Below, in pieces: positions 11,061 to 22,882 of a DNA stretch of 64,000 bases (positions are counted from its first letter, which is position 1; every line of letters starts with the position of its first letter). Source of the DNA: Spirodela intermedia. Taxonomy: Eukaryota > Streptophyta > Magnoliopsida > Alismatales > Araceae. The stretch is taken from positions 873,001 to 937,000 of the forward strand of contig LR746267.1 of NCBI GenBank assembly GCA_902729315.2, written 5' to 3'. The notes beneath the pieces were generated by a model. That model saw only the letters and a program-made list of their open reading frames with translations. It did no database searches and was not told the DNA's origin. The position numbers and the translations under genes were made by a program.

Positions 11061-12025
11061 TTAAAAGTATTATTATTTCTATTATTCATATGGTGAAATA
11101 TTTAACTGCCCATTCGATAGGTACACTAGACTTCTTCACTAGCCAAACTGCTAGTCCGCATTGTCTTTGCTATTCCTGTGCTATCTTAAGTAATTGATCA
11201 TTTGATATATGAAAATAGTTTGATAAAGGCGTTCTGCCAGGATTCGTAACCTCCATGTTCAATGTGCAGAACACGTTTTCAACATAGGTTTTTTGCATGG
11301 TCTCAAGAAACCAATAACTTTGTGATAATTGATTCTCATCTTGAGAATATTCTTTGCTACCTCCGAGTCCATATTAAATATCTTTTCGCCTCCAAGTCCT
11401 CCAGCCCTCTCCATTGAACAGTGAGTCAGCACTTAAATCGAAAGGTGAGGCTGGTCCAAACAGGCTAAATTCGACAGTCCCACTGTCCTATGAATAATCA
11501 TAAATGGCTCTAAGTCCCACCAGATAATTACAAATAAATCGGGGGTAATGACAAATTACTCAAACAGGATACATGATGAAACAAAAGACTTAGAATCTAG
11601 AAATGATCAAAAAGTGAAGCCGAAATAATGCGACCTAGCTGTTTTAATCTTATATAGAATGTTACGAAGATAATGCCACTTTGAGATTATGCCAACCTTT
11701 TCTAAAGTCTGTTGTCCCGAGATATGAAACTGTTGACACCGTTAAATGTCTTTTAACCATCTATTAGATATGGCCTGTATGGTCTGGGACCGAATTTCTT
11801 CGAGCAATGAAAGAGTCAGGGAAAAGATTAAAACTGAACAAATGAACTTGCGATTCTCGTCATCATACATGGATGAGTCCGTTGAAGGCCTTTTCTTCCG
11901 CTCCTAAGAAAGGTTCTGGAGATGTCTCCAGAACCTATTTCTATAGCTTTGTAGATTATACTCAATATTTTGCTACATATTTTGAGGAATTAAAAATACC
12001 TTTTACAGTTTTCTTAGTATGAACA
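11061..12025. other. Non-coding stretch with a dispersed segment
   Basis: No gene recognised. 11420..11660 is similar to two separated pieces in the spacer, 45051..45150 and 45985..46070 (shared: GTGAGGCT, AAATGGCT, TCTAGAAATGA.CAAAAAGTG, GCGACCTA). Confidence 0.5.
11911..11936. repeat. Short perfect hairpin
   Basis: AGGTTCTGGAGA, two bases, then its exact reverse complement TCTCCAGAACCT. A 12-bp stem with a 2-base loop. It is repeated in the right arm at 58947..58972. Role unknown. Confidence 0.7.
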
Positions 12026-12324
12026 GAAATAAAGATAGTGGTAACTTTCTGCGTTGCGTTTGACTGAATCTGTTAGATGTCTTTAGTTGCATCTTATATA
12101 TGGGAGCCGCAAAATTACATAAACTTGCCATTCTTTCTAATTGCTACCATTTGCTAAATTGAAAGTTGAAAAAAATTAGATTATCTACTATTTTAGTTTC
12201 ATGATCCTTATGATAATCTTATGCGTAATCTGTAACTTTACACTTTCTTTCGGAAAGCCAAACGTTAGAACCCCAGATAAGAGAGGACAGAGTTCTTAGA
12301 CTATCAATAATTGTTAACGTAGAC
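12026..12324 (+). repeat. 299-bp direct repeat, copy 1
   Basis: Begins GAAATAAAGATAGTGG and ends AATTGTTAACGTAGAC. It matches 14382..14680 in the same orientation with about three differences. It is not a TG..CA LTR, and terminal inverted repeats are not convincing. The two copies flank unit D. Confidence 0.85.
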
Positions 12325-12364
12325 CCAGCAATTGGCAAAGTTCTTATGCGTGCGCTGGATCGTA

Positions 12365-12470
12365 CTTAATGTTGAGTTGTTTCAGGTGAAGTATCCTTTC
12401 ACTTAATATAGACAAAGTTCTCAGGTGAAGAATCCTTTCACTTAATGTTGAGTTGTTTGAGCTGAACACC
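12365..12470 (+). repeat. Short imperfect tandem repeat (~38 bp, 2.7 copies)
   Basis: Three successive units start CTTAAT; the first two end in GGTGAAG.ATCCTTTCA, at 12365, 12402 and 12441. Slippage-type local duplication between the 299-bp repeat and unit D. Confidence 0.65.
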
Positions 12471-12674
12471 ACGTAAAATAGACCACACTATGAGGCCAAT
12501 TCAAATTTCAAATGAATAGAATGTCGAAACCAAAACAAATGTAAAAAAAGAAAACCCTTTTGAATGAAATTTATGGCTACTCTCATCAGATGCCTAAATC
12601 ATATGAGAAAGAACACAATAATGGGAGGACATCGTATGAACAAGTTAAAACACAAAAGGATATCGAAATTCTTA

Positions 12675-12812
12675 TCACAGAGCTAAATCCCCAGTTGAGC
12701 CAAATTCTCGGAAAAATATTGAATGCAGCATAGTTACCATAGGATCCATTGCCAGTGGATAAGCAGCAAAAGAGTCAACGTTGAAAATTGGGTTGGTAGG
12801 TACCATACCACT
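12675..12812 (-). other. Conserved C-terminal peptide module, copy D
   Basis: Reads SGMVPTNPIFNVDSFAAYPL, AMDPMVTMLHSIFFREFGST and GDLAL, then stop. Nearly the same as copy C (26315..26452). Upstream, in an open frame from 12899, lies MTFTMMGWK, also seen at similar positions in A and C. The family is not recognised. Confidence 0.5.
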
Positions 12813-13224
12813 GGCATTATACAAATAAAGTGTGTAGCCTGAACCGTGAGTTCTAGCCAACACTGTTATGAACTTCCAACCCATCATTGTGAATGTCACG
12901 ACTGGCTTTTTACCTCTCTACTAGTAATACACACATACCTTTAAAGCCACCCCATTAAGCAGAAGTTTAAGGCAAAGTACAAGATGTCTTTGACAACACA
13001 GACAAACGTACAGTCACAACTATTTAAATAAAAAACGTTTGGAAACTTTCCTCATCCTAATATAGTTCGGAAATGGAGATGAGCCTGTTCTATAATTATG
13101 CATTAAATTCTTGATATTAATCTATGAAGTCAACATTTGCCTTACAGAGATCACCAAGGGTGGACTGGGTTGGCCTTTTCCTTATTTATTCGATCATATC
13201 CTTGTAACTCGATAGAGTGTATAA

Positions 13225-13410
13225 ACTCTGATCACTAATAAGGGTGAACACCTTGAAAATGCAGCTATTAAGGCATCATTGCATGCCCTGATGAAAGAGA
13301 TTAACCTACAGTGTAATGAGCTTGCAGCTTACATCTGTGGGGCACCCTCCTCTCGTGTGGTCTTTTCCTGTGTTGCATTTTTTTTTTCTTTCTCACATGC
13401 TGTGGTGTGA
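13225..13410 (+). other. Conserved open stretch (ENAAIKASLHALMKEI), copy D
   Basis: The plus frame reads LITNKGEHLENAAIKASLHA, then LMKEINLQCNELAAYICG. Unit C has the same peptide on its minus strand (25700..25894) with two or three changes; units A and B have decayed versions. It has the look of real coding sequence but I do not recognise it. It faces the opposite way to the C-terminal peptide module. Confidence 0.4.
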
Positions 13411-14381
13411 TCTTTTCTTCCGTATTTTATCCCGCTTCTCGTTTATCGTTTATGCATTTAATGTATAAATGTCCAAGTGGTATCAACGTCCTGCATCACA
13501 ATGGAAGTAACACCAGCATTTTCGTTGTATTTGTACTCGTCGAATTTTCCAACCAGAAAATGGAAGCACATATATGGCCTTTTTCCAACCAGAAATTGTG
13601 ACTTACTGAGATGTGGCAGCTAAGTTGGCTAACTCTCCATCCCCATCCTCTATGTTGCCCTATACTTATTGCGATAGCCTTAATTTATGAACTTACAGCT
13701 TTGAACGCATGACGGCAGAACGAAATCATGCGTATCATGTTGGCCCCACAAGTCTATAACTAAGCGTCTCCATCAGCACATATCGTTCAAGTTCGGAGTG
13801 CCGAAGAATTAATAGGCGGGCTTTTCAGCCGTTTAAGCGGCAAACACACGCCAGACGTTGAAAATCTGTCAAATCTCAGTACCTCGTCAATGAAAGAGGA
13901 CGTTCTTGCTGGAAAATAGATGTAGGCCCGGCACATCAAATTGAGCATTTAACGTTCGCCTTAAATTAGTCTTCTTCGCCAACCGCAGTGTGTCAAGCGA
14001 ATGTCCGTACGATGTAGGAGTGTTGGACACCAAACATCGCCCCGCCGAATGGCTCAATTATTCCATCGTTGATTCCCAAACTACTGGTTAAGGCCAACCT
14101 TAGCCCGTTAATTTTCTGAACTTCATGACAAAGTCTCTCTGATGGTCTTAATTGTTGACCCCGCATAAGCTTACGATGAAACCAATGCTGATTGTAGTGG
14201 GGGGGCCCTCTGTTCGGTTCGGTTGCAAGTCATAATCCTACTAACAGCGCACGCCGAATAAATATGGCAACTACAGGCCAGTAGATACAACGCTCTTCCA
14301 TACGACCATCTCATGTAACGATCGTGCCAAACCAAGTGTTTAATTGAATTGCAAGTTCAACATTCACGAAGGCGGAATGTT

Positions 14382-14680
14382 GAAATAAAGATAGTGGTAA
14401 CTTTCTGCGTTGCGTTTGACTGAATCTGTTAGATGTCTTTAGTTGCATCTTATATATGGGAGCCGCAAAATTACATAAACTTGCCATTCTTTCTAATTGC
14501 TACCATTTGCTAAATTGAAAGTTGAAAAAAATTAGATTATCTACTATTTTAGTTTCATGATCCTTATGATAATCTTATGCGTAATCTGTAATTTTACACT
14601 TTCTTTCGGAAAGCCAAACGTTAGAACCCCAGATAAGAGAGGACAGAGTTCTTAGACTATCAATAATTGTCAACGTTGAC
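14382..14680 (+). repeat. 299-bp direct repeat, copy 2
   Basis: About 99% identical to 12026..12324, same orientation. It abuts the truncated HyPRP 5' flank of unit D exactly at 14381/14382. Confidence 0.85.
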
Positions 14681-17369
14681 ATGGCTTTGTTATGTCCATA
14701 TTTTTCTTGTCCGTGCAGATCCTCTTTTTCCCATCCCTAGGCTCAAGTTCCCAAATCTATTATACCTTCAAATCCAATCGCAATTTGTTGAGGCAGCGAT
14801 GACGATGCCTCACGAATAAGCCTTCAGATTTGTTCATGCTGAGACCCATGTTGACCCTATTCAAGATGCATTCATGTTCTGATAGAAGCAGAGTACGTAA
14901 TAATCACCAAGTATGAATGTACCAAAAGGACCATGAAGAAATATACGGCTAAGACATAATACAGACATAAATTTAGAGAAGATGATAGAGCGCAGTTTAA
15001 GTGACTTGAATAAATCCTTCACCGTCCATGGATAGAGCTGAAGAGAACTTTTTACAGAATACAAAAAGAGAACCTTACAAGACGGTTGGATCTGTTTATC
15101 TCGTCTTCCTGGTCTCTATGATGTGCTCTGGACATACCTTCTAATCCTAAATGAGGCGCATCCACTCTAAATATACGAAGATCTAACTCCCAACTTCTCA
15201 ATAAGCCAAATGCGAAAGAGAATGCAAAAAGAAAAAAATGGAATGACACACGCCACTCCACTTTAAATAGAGGATGAGAGGGAGGAACGGATATGAGCAC
15301 TTATGTTTCTATAAATAAGGAATGGCCTGACTAGTCTGACAATTTAAAAAACTTATCGATATTGGGCTTGTTAAGACAATGATTAATAAGATCCTCGATT
15401 AAGCTGCTCGGCTCATCACCACCTATCATACTCTGGACCAACGTAGAGTAGATGATTATGGGAGCTTCAGCACTGAGAACCTTTAGATATAGGTTGGGAA
15501 ATAGGCAGATTTAGGTAGGAGAAAATAATGCTAACAACATTAAGCATTGACCAATGCCTCAGTGTTGCTCTGGCGTACAAATATGTTCTTGTCTGAATCA
15601 CATGATTACTAGCCAAGCCTCCTTGGGAAGGAATATAATCAAAGCAACATTTAGATAGTGAATAATGCAAAATGCTGGTCGGGTAGCTTGTTTTTTAAAG
15701 AAAACACTCAAGAATTGTTTTTAATCATATATACATCTCTGTTCACTTAAATTTAGAGCGAAATATATGATGGATAAGACTATCCACATCTGATCTATGA
15801 GTAGTACTACTTATTAGAGAGTTAAGTGCATATTATTAGGGAGTTTATATTATGTGAGTTACGAGGCAACAAAGTGACATTGTACGGGATCCTGCAGGAC
15901 TATAAACCTAACTGATGCCTCGAATCAAACTTAGAAAAAATACAAGAACGATCAAACTGGGAAAGTAACATGACCAATTGGTAACTTGGTAATGTAAACA
16001 TTATTCCACGATTTTTCCATGCTGGTATGTGAATTCGGCATCACTTCAGAGAGAGATACATAAATAGAGGCTGAGCTCTACAAAAAGCACGAGGGGAATG
16101 CAGGCGGCCAGCGCACCTGAGCCCTACAAGGGACTTGACGTCAATGCTCCCAGGACACTACACACACAGATGTGCTAATTTTCCTTTTTTGGAGGGTCAT
16201 TCTTTCCTTAAGGCGAGATATTAAAATTCTAGCTTTGATTAGGGTATACACAACTAGTAAAGCACACCGGTCAAAAATTGAGATGCGCATGTGCAGAGTG
16301 GAAGTAGAGTCTGGAGGAAACCGAACTTGGATATCTCTAAAATGATAAATCTTATTAGATGTGTACTAAAAAATGACAGTTATTAAAATGAATGAAGCCG
16401 TTAATAAACTGATAAAGCATAACATAATTTGGCCTAATGGTTGACATATAAAAAGCCAATTTGAGCCTTTCTCTATTGGCCTCTATGTGGCGGTATGATA
16501 CATAGAAGGGCGGGGGGGGGGGCGGGGGGGGCGGGGGGAGAATTACCTATAGCTTTTTTATTGCCTATATTGAATCTTTATACAATTATATCCCAAGAAA
16601 AATCCAAAAGAAAGATCATACCTCAAAGGAATTTGTTTTGGATTTCACAGCTCTAGTTTACTTGAGATCCCTCAAAGTTTCTTCAAATTATAGGGCTCTA
16701 GTTTGTCCAAAACAGAGAAATAGTACTTCCCACTTCTCTCTGCTTAGACTTCAGGCTCTAAACTAACCAGATTTCTCCAAATTGAATATAAATCTGAGGG
16801 AGAAAATTGACCAATTCTTGATGATTCTTCGCATGCTCGATCTTCTCCTTGTTTGGATTAGTTAAATGGAAGCATTGATCAAGTTGATGCTAGCTTGAGC
16901 TTTTGATGACAAATTTGATCAATTTGATATTGGTTGATCTGAGGAGGACATTCTAGTGCTCTTTAATTAGGCCTTGATTTTGAGATGGATACAAGAAAAT
17001 CAATTTGAGGTATGTTGTAGGTGAAGAAAAAATAACACTCAGTTTCATGATGGGTCGACCTAGAGATGGAAAGATGACGATTGATTTGAGGCCGGGACAA
17101 TGAAGATGAAATATCGTTCGCTTTGATGGATGCTTGATCTTGATCCGAAGACGAAGTCGAGCATGGTCATTTTATCCAGACTCGAACTGAATGGAGATGT
17201 CTTGACGATTCGATACATGCTCGACTAGTTTCATTCTAGGAGTCTGATCAGAAGCCGGAGGCCAATAGTCTCTTGATGCTGCAGAGTGCAGGAGATAGGG
17301 CATTGAGCTTTCTTCTATGCTTGAAAGTCCGCACCAATTTCTTGTGTTAACTTTTTCTTACTCCCGCTT
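14681..17369. other. Long stretch without a recognised gene
   Basis: AT-rich, with short open frames only (15052..15300 minus, 15467..15670 minus) that match nothing known to me. It includes the one mismatch found between the arms (15512) and a G-rich tract at 16508. Around 16560..17300 there are several ATTTGATCAA-like phrases but no repeat family I can name. Confidence 0.4.
16508..16538 (+). repeat. G-rich tract, G-quadruplex-prone
   Basis: Runs of 3, 11, 8 and 6 G separated by single C. Four G-runs of three or more in 31 bases satisfy the usual G-quadruplex pattern. The right-arm partner (54345..54375) has exactly the same run lengths. Confidence 0.85.
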
Positions 17370-18633
17370 TTCTTCATTTCCCCCTTTTTTCACGATCAGC
17401 GATCGCTCAATAAAAACCATCAGGATTAGCATTTTAGACCGAGATGCTGGTATTTATATTTTCGCCTGTACGGGGCAGAGAAAGGACCGTATATGAAACG
17501 GACGGCCAATGCTCTATTTATCTTTCGGATCCAAGGCGGTACAGCAGACAAATTCGTTTGCCCATATGGCCGACCATCTGTGAACTTTAGATTCATGCAT
17601 TGTCACGGACCAGTGTTTCGAATTTTGTTCAGATCCAATAATGTTAGCAAATTCAACTTAAATTTCATTTAAATAACAGATCGAACCCCATTAGTTTGAT
17701 TTAATACTCCTTAAATTCATGCCCAGTAATTAAAAAATTCTCTTCGTTTAACGAGAAATAAATATACATAAATTACAAGAATATTCCACACGATTATCTT
17801 GTAAGTAGTAAACAAATGTAAACACACAAATGACCTCATTCAATTATATTCTATTAGAAATACTTAAGATCTCATGTATACATTTTTCATTCTAAGGAAA
17901 ATACCTAAAATATCCTTCATCACTTATGGTTATCATCAAAACACGTAAATCATCACATTTACCGTCCAAGAAGGAATTCACTGTACTACCTATACTAACG
18001 GTGATGAAGTTAAGCAGCATCTCGTCTGTTGTCGTGGATTACATTATGCCGTTAAAGATGAGTAAATGACCTCATTGCAAACATTTTTCTATATGATCAT
18101 ATATCTGCATGTCAAGTAAAAGTTGTTACCATTCTGGACTAGTATGCCCAGCAGTTTAACTCGGGAAAATTAGATCTTTTCAGTTAACATTTGTGTTTCA
18201 CAAGGGGATCTCAGTCATCAAAACACAAAATAATACAATCAAAGTCATTCATAGGTCTCAGTGGAGAAGTGTAGACATTCTTGTCCAAGATAAATAGAAC
18301 ACTATGGTGTTGTATTTAGTATTATGATTACCTGGTTCATTAGATGTAGGATGGTATGTCTTGTCCAACATGTGAATTATTACCGAATCACACTGAGACC
18401 TTATTTGCACAGCAGGAAAGGAAAGATCTTCCGCGGTTTAATTTTATAAGGATATCTCTAAAGAAACAATACTCTCATCATTGTCAGCACTGATGAAAAA
18501 TTGTTTACTCTGGAAGTTCGGAAATATAATATCGTAGGAGTACAAACCACAGGGATCACAGCAACGTCAAGGACGGGAGATAATTCCTATGGGTACCAAT
18601 TACAAGATAGACCACCTTCTCAGGAGTAAAGTT

Positions 18634-19347
18634 TTAAGCGCACGACAACCCAGCAGGCACCGGCCTCCCGCAGAAGTTCAGCAGCAACGCGACGTCCTCG
18701 GGAATCCGCAGATTAAGGCCGAGGAACCTGTTCCTGGCGGCGAGGCAGAGGCACACTGGGGCCTGTTGGTTGGAGAGTCTAGCGATGAGGTTGCAGCAAG
18801 CTCCTCTGGGGGGACGCCTACCGCTTACCCGGAGAGCGGAGAGCACCGGAGCACAGATTCTTAACCCGATGGCATCGATAAGGCATCTCAGACCTACGAT
18901 GGGACGAGGTGGCGGCGGCGGTGGGGGCGGTGGTGGTGGTGGCGGGGAGGATGGAGGTGGGGACGGAGGAACAATTGGGGGCGGGGATGGAGGAATGACT
19001 GGGGGAGTGGACGGGGGAACCACGGGGGGAGTAGAGGGAGGAACCACAGGGGGAGTAGACGGAGGAACCACTGGGGGAGTAGACGGAGGAACCACTGGGG
19101 GAGTAGACGGAGGTACGACTGGTGGACTGGACGGAGGAACCACCGGGGGAGCGGACGGAGGTACGACTGGTGGACTGGACGGAGGAACCACTGGGGGAGC
19201 GGACGGAGGAACCACTGGGGGGGCGGACGGAGGTGATACCTGGGGGGGCTGAGGTTCTGTTATTACGATTTGGGAAAAAACCGTGGTGACGAATAGAAGG
19301 TTCACAAGAGAGAAAACTGCTGTCGTGGCTGTCGTCTTTGCAGCCAT
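18634..19347 (-). CDS. HyPRP, 237 residues, intact (left-arm copy)
   Basis: A predicted secreted cell-wall structural protein. Residues 1-25 form a signal peptide (MAAKTTATTAVFSLVNLLF...), with likely cleavage after VFS. Residues ~37-132 are about twelve octapeptide repeats of the form V[VIS]PPS[AST]PP, a 24-bp minisatellite, then a polyproline run to ~147. Residues 148-237 are the hydrophobic-seed/eight-cysteine domain with cysteines at 155, 165, 184, 185, 199, 201, 226 and 236, the complete C..C..CC..CxC..C..C pattern. The family (DC2.15-like, nsLTP superfamily fold) is usually intronless, as here. The start follows a well-placed TATA box. An identical protein is encoded at 51536..52249. 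The glycine-rich frame on the opposite strand exists only because the repeat period is a multiple of three. Function inferred from family: wall or cuticle-associated, possibly stress-related. Confidence 0.93.
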   Translation of the reverse strand: MAAKTTATTAVFSLVNLLFVTTVFSQIVITEPQPPQVSPPSAPPVVPPSAPPVVPPSSPPVVPPSAPPVVPPSSPPVVPPSTPPVVPPSTPPVVPPSTPPVVPPSTPPVVPPSTPPVIPPSPPPIVPPSPPPSSPPPPPPPPPPPPPRPIVGLRCLIDAIGLRICAPVLSALRVSGRRPPRGACCNLIARLSNQQAPVCLCLAARNRFLGLNLRIPEDVALLLNFCGRPVPAGLSCA

Positions 19348-19390
19348 GACGAGCTTGATGTTGGGTGATTCAGAAGCAGTGTTGGACTAG

Positions 19391-19400
19391 GCTTTTATAG
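19391..19400 (-). promoter_or_regulatory. TATA box of the left-arm HyPRP
   Basis: CTATAAAAGC, 43 bases before the start codon, implying a very short 5' leader. Conserved in unit A, in the divergent HyPRP at 37761 and in the right arm. Confidence 0.75.
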
Positions 19401-20725
19401 AGAGGGGAAGGAAGCCTTGATTGCGTGCTGCTGAAGGAAGCCTTTGCGAAGGTTGAACCTGGAATAAAACACTTGGTTTGACCTGAATCCCACTGGGGAT
19501 GGTCGTACGAAAGAGCATTGTACCGGATGGCCAGCCGTTGTATTCACCGTGTACTGTTAATGGGATTGAGACTTGCAACCGAATACCACTACAATTAATT
19601 AGTATAGGTCTCATCGGCAGCTTATCTCGGATCAGCAATTAAGACTGCCTGCGGAAATTAACAATGAAGTGTTTAAAATTAGCGGATGAAAGTTGACCTG
19701 ATATTCATTTAGCTAAGCATTATTTAGTGCTCAACACTGGTACAATGCACGGACTTTTAGCTGAGATTGCGGTGTGGCAAAAAGTCTAATTTCACACGGA
19801 ATTTAACTGGTCAATTTTGTGTCCCAGGTCTACATCTGTTGACCAGCTCGAACGTCCTATTTCATTAATGAGGTGTTAAGATTTGGAAGATTTTCAACTT
19901 CTGGCGTGAGGTTGCGGCTTTAAAAGTCGGAATAACTGGCCTATTCATTCCTCGGCACCCTGAACCGGGGCGATTTCTCTGCTACTGCAGACGCTTTAAA
20001 GGGCTGTAAGTCGACAGATTATGGCGACATCGCAATAAGAATAAGGCCGCATAGAGGATGGGGATGGAGGTTTAGTCAACTTAGCTGCCATATGCTAATT
20101 AGTAGCAATTTCTGGTTGGAGGAAAAGCAATACATGCGCTGCCCATTTCTGGTTCGAACACTTCGTTACACCCTAGGTCCGCCTCTTCCAACTCCGCATA
20201 CTACGACGACTTAACAGCTGCATTTTCTTAACCTGTTTAACCTTAATCGAGATTGGAATTTATATACTCTATCCATAAACAAGGATACGCCGGAATAAAT
20301 AAGGAATAGACAGACAGAGTCGACCCATGGAGATCTCTGTGAAAGCCAAAGCTTATTCTTTATATTACTATGAAGATATAAATTCTTAATTGTGGAACAG
20401 GATCTTCTCGATTTCCAAAGTATCTTACCATCAAGAAAGTTGCCATAAGTTCATTGTTTTCAGACAAATAATGTCGTTTTTCTAAAATTATGTATTATGT
20501 GTTAGGCATTGTGGAGCATGCGTTGACCCTCTTTTGAATCATGTTGGTTTGAAAGGCGTATATCAACATTGTGGAGCACTAGTGTTAAAGTGGTTAAGAG
20601 CTCGTCGTGAAGTTCACAGTGATGGATGGATGCGAAGTTAGCAACAGTGGTGTTCAGAACTCAAGATTTAAGCCAATGCGCCATTCATTTTGAACGTTAT
20701 CTGTGGTAAAGTACCAAGGGAGCCA

Positions 20726-20839
20726 ATTATCAGTATCGAATCTTTCGCTGGTTATCAACAAGAAATTGATCCTACCATGGCATTGCCGCATTCAATATTT
20801 TTACAAGAATATGCCTCGATGAGGTATCTACCTCCGTGA
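20726..20839 (+). other. Conserved C-terminal peptide module, copy B (most diverged)
   Basis: Reads IISIESFAGYQQEIDPTMAL then PHSIFLQEYASMRYLPP and TGA. It keeps the frame, the length and the stop of copies A, C and D despite many substitutions; the preceding MVPTNP codons have degraded. Confidence 0.4.
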
Positions 20840-22223
20840 AGAGCAGTAAGGGCAGGGCATGCTGCTTACGCTGCGTCTCCCTGCTTACGCTGAAACCAGT
20901 TTTCCTGCCGTGCGTAAGGCGCAGGGCACGCTGCTTGAGATTTCGCAAGAGTAATATCTATCCAGGAATCGGGTTTTGGGACGGATTGATGTAAGGTCAG
21001 ATTGGCGTTGTGGGTCAACATCTACTGTCAACTACTCACAACCGAGTTCGTCGACGAGATGTGAAAGCTGTGGAGAGTTTAATGTCCGGCATTAGGACGG
21101 CTTCAAAGCGCATAAAAGTAAATTTACTTTGTCCGCACTGGGATTAGAAGATTGGCTTTGACTATGAACCAGCAAGATTTGTCCATTAACGGAACTGCAC
21201 GGATACAGATTTGTGGGGCCTCCTGGATGTCATAATGATTTGCTTGCATCTTGGTCTTTTTCATGTTGTAAACCGACAAATTAAGGCTACTTTCCAACCG
21301 TAGGGAGACGGAGACTTTGTCAACTTTGAGACCATATCGCATCAGGATCTATTATCCTGTCCGGAGGAAGCTATCTAGTCGCAGAGAGAAAACCTGACGT
21401 CGGGTCGAACGAAACTTTTATGTGGCCTGACTTTGTTTGACAGTTTGCGTGGAAAATGAAAATAAGCGTCCGGGTATTACCGATATGTCGAATGAATTTT
21501 TAGTTTTGCTATAGACACAATGAGATTTCGATCTAAGGGACTACAAAAGGCTCATATTTCCGAGATAAAGGCTTTCGTGACCCTGTGACCGTGTCTCATT
21601 CCTGGAAGATCTTGAGATATCCCGTCAACTTTTCTTGCCAAGTGCCTTAGGAACAAACGTCCCGTCGACGGACAGGTTAGAGAATAGAGTCAGACGTTTA
21701 CGACGAGATTAGGATTTTGGCAGTAGGGATTGTAACGTCCCTAGGTTGCCATTCATACGCCATTGGTTCGTAAGTTATGTATGCTGACGGTCGCCTAAAT
21801 ATCTGTGCTGAATATTTTGCCGGTTGCCCAACTCGAAACTCATTTGTTCAACGACTTCACTACGTTAAATGTTTTAACGTGAATATGACTATAACCATGG
21901 GTTTACCTCTGTTGTGCGATGTTGGGGAAAGAGGCTTGAATATGATGGGTCAGTATTGTCCCAGAAGAATGAACAGAAGATATATGATGTCCACCAAAGA
22001 ATAAGTGATCTTGTGGATGAAGAAATGGCGAAAAAGACCACGCTGGACTTATGTGGCACTGGAGGGAATGAACGCAGACTAAGACTCTCCCTCTCCAAGA
22101 ATTACATGTTTCATGCAGGGATGTAGAAGATTGCACATTATTACCGGGAAGACTAGTTAATAAGGTTGCTTGGAAAATTACTGGCATGCAAGTTTTGAGA
22201 AACCTAAACACTAGGATTACCAG

Positions 22224-22882
22224 TGTTAGGTGCAGGGAATAGAAGATTCGACCTTAAATCCACATGGTGAGGATTTTAAACTAAGAAATCAGATTCGGAA
22301 TCCACGAAACGTTGGAACTTTTATCCTGGAATCATCAAGAACTTGTGGGGGCGACCATTGAGACCACAAGAATCAAAATTCTCTTCAGTTCACAAACAAG
22401 GCACTTGAATTAGTAAGTAGAGAGAGTAGAACCTCAGAGGGAAAAACTCACATTAACTGAAATTATTTAAGTTAGTGGTGGCATTTATACAGGCCATAAA
22501 TCAGCTAGGACGCCCCCAAAAGTAAGGTCAATTTACGAAACAAGTTCAAAATGCCTTCAAAACAGAAAGTTACTAAAATTGAGACTCCTATATATTATTC
22601 ATGCACTTTATCCTGGGCATAATTCCAAACACCTTTAGAACAAGAAAATTACTAAAGACCAAGACTCTCACATGTTATTCACATATTTCTTTTAGGAAGT
22701 AAATTGAATATAGCTATGACTTAAGATAATTGCTGAAAGCTGACTCTGACGCGTTATTCACATAGTTTTTGGACCGAATTTATTTGGGCTATTTCTCGGG
22801 TCTTCTCGTCTTTCTAGTTCACTTTTACGTTTCCAAAGTGGCTGAACCATTAGGTTTGGGCTACTCTTGCTGTTGTTCTACA
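22224..22882 (-). mobile_element. 659-base LTR-like insertion in unit B
   Basis: Absent from unit A, where CTAGGATTA is joined directly to TCACATGG (10370..10386). It begins TGTTAGGTG and ends TTCTACA on the plus strand, so both ends read TGT/ACA. On the minus strand a CTGTATAAATGCC box lies in the middle. This resembles a solo LTR in minus orientation. A target duplication is not evident, so a deletion in unit A or another element type remains possible. Confidence 0.45.

Larger units (their letters stand above)
12560..14381 (-). repeat. Partial unit D, inverted relative to units A to C
   Basis: The minus strand carries, in the order of unit A, the HyPRP 5' flank (14381 down to about 13600), the segment near 13400 and the C-terminal peptide module. 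The HyPRP 5' flank is followed to within a few tens of bases of where the TATA box should be (CCAAACCAAGTGTTTAATT is shared) and is then cut off by 299-bp repeat copy 2. No HyPRP coding sequence remains. Confidence 0.7.

Noticed and set aside
14861-15670. Several minus-strand frames of 60-80 codons
   Set aside because: No recognisable motif, and one differs between the arms by a stop-creating substitution without sign of constraint.
18770-19252. Glycine-rich 160-codon frame antisense to the HyPRP (and its mirror 51631..52113; also 4742..5164)
   Set aside because: The 24-bp repeat has a period divisible by three and no stop on either strand, so a long antisense frame is expected; no start context or signal sequence.
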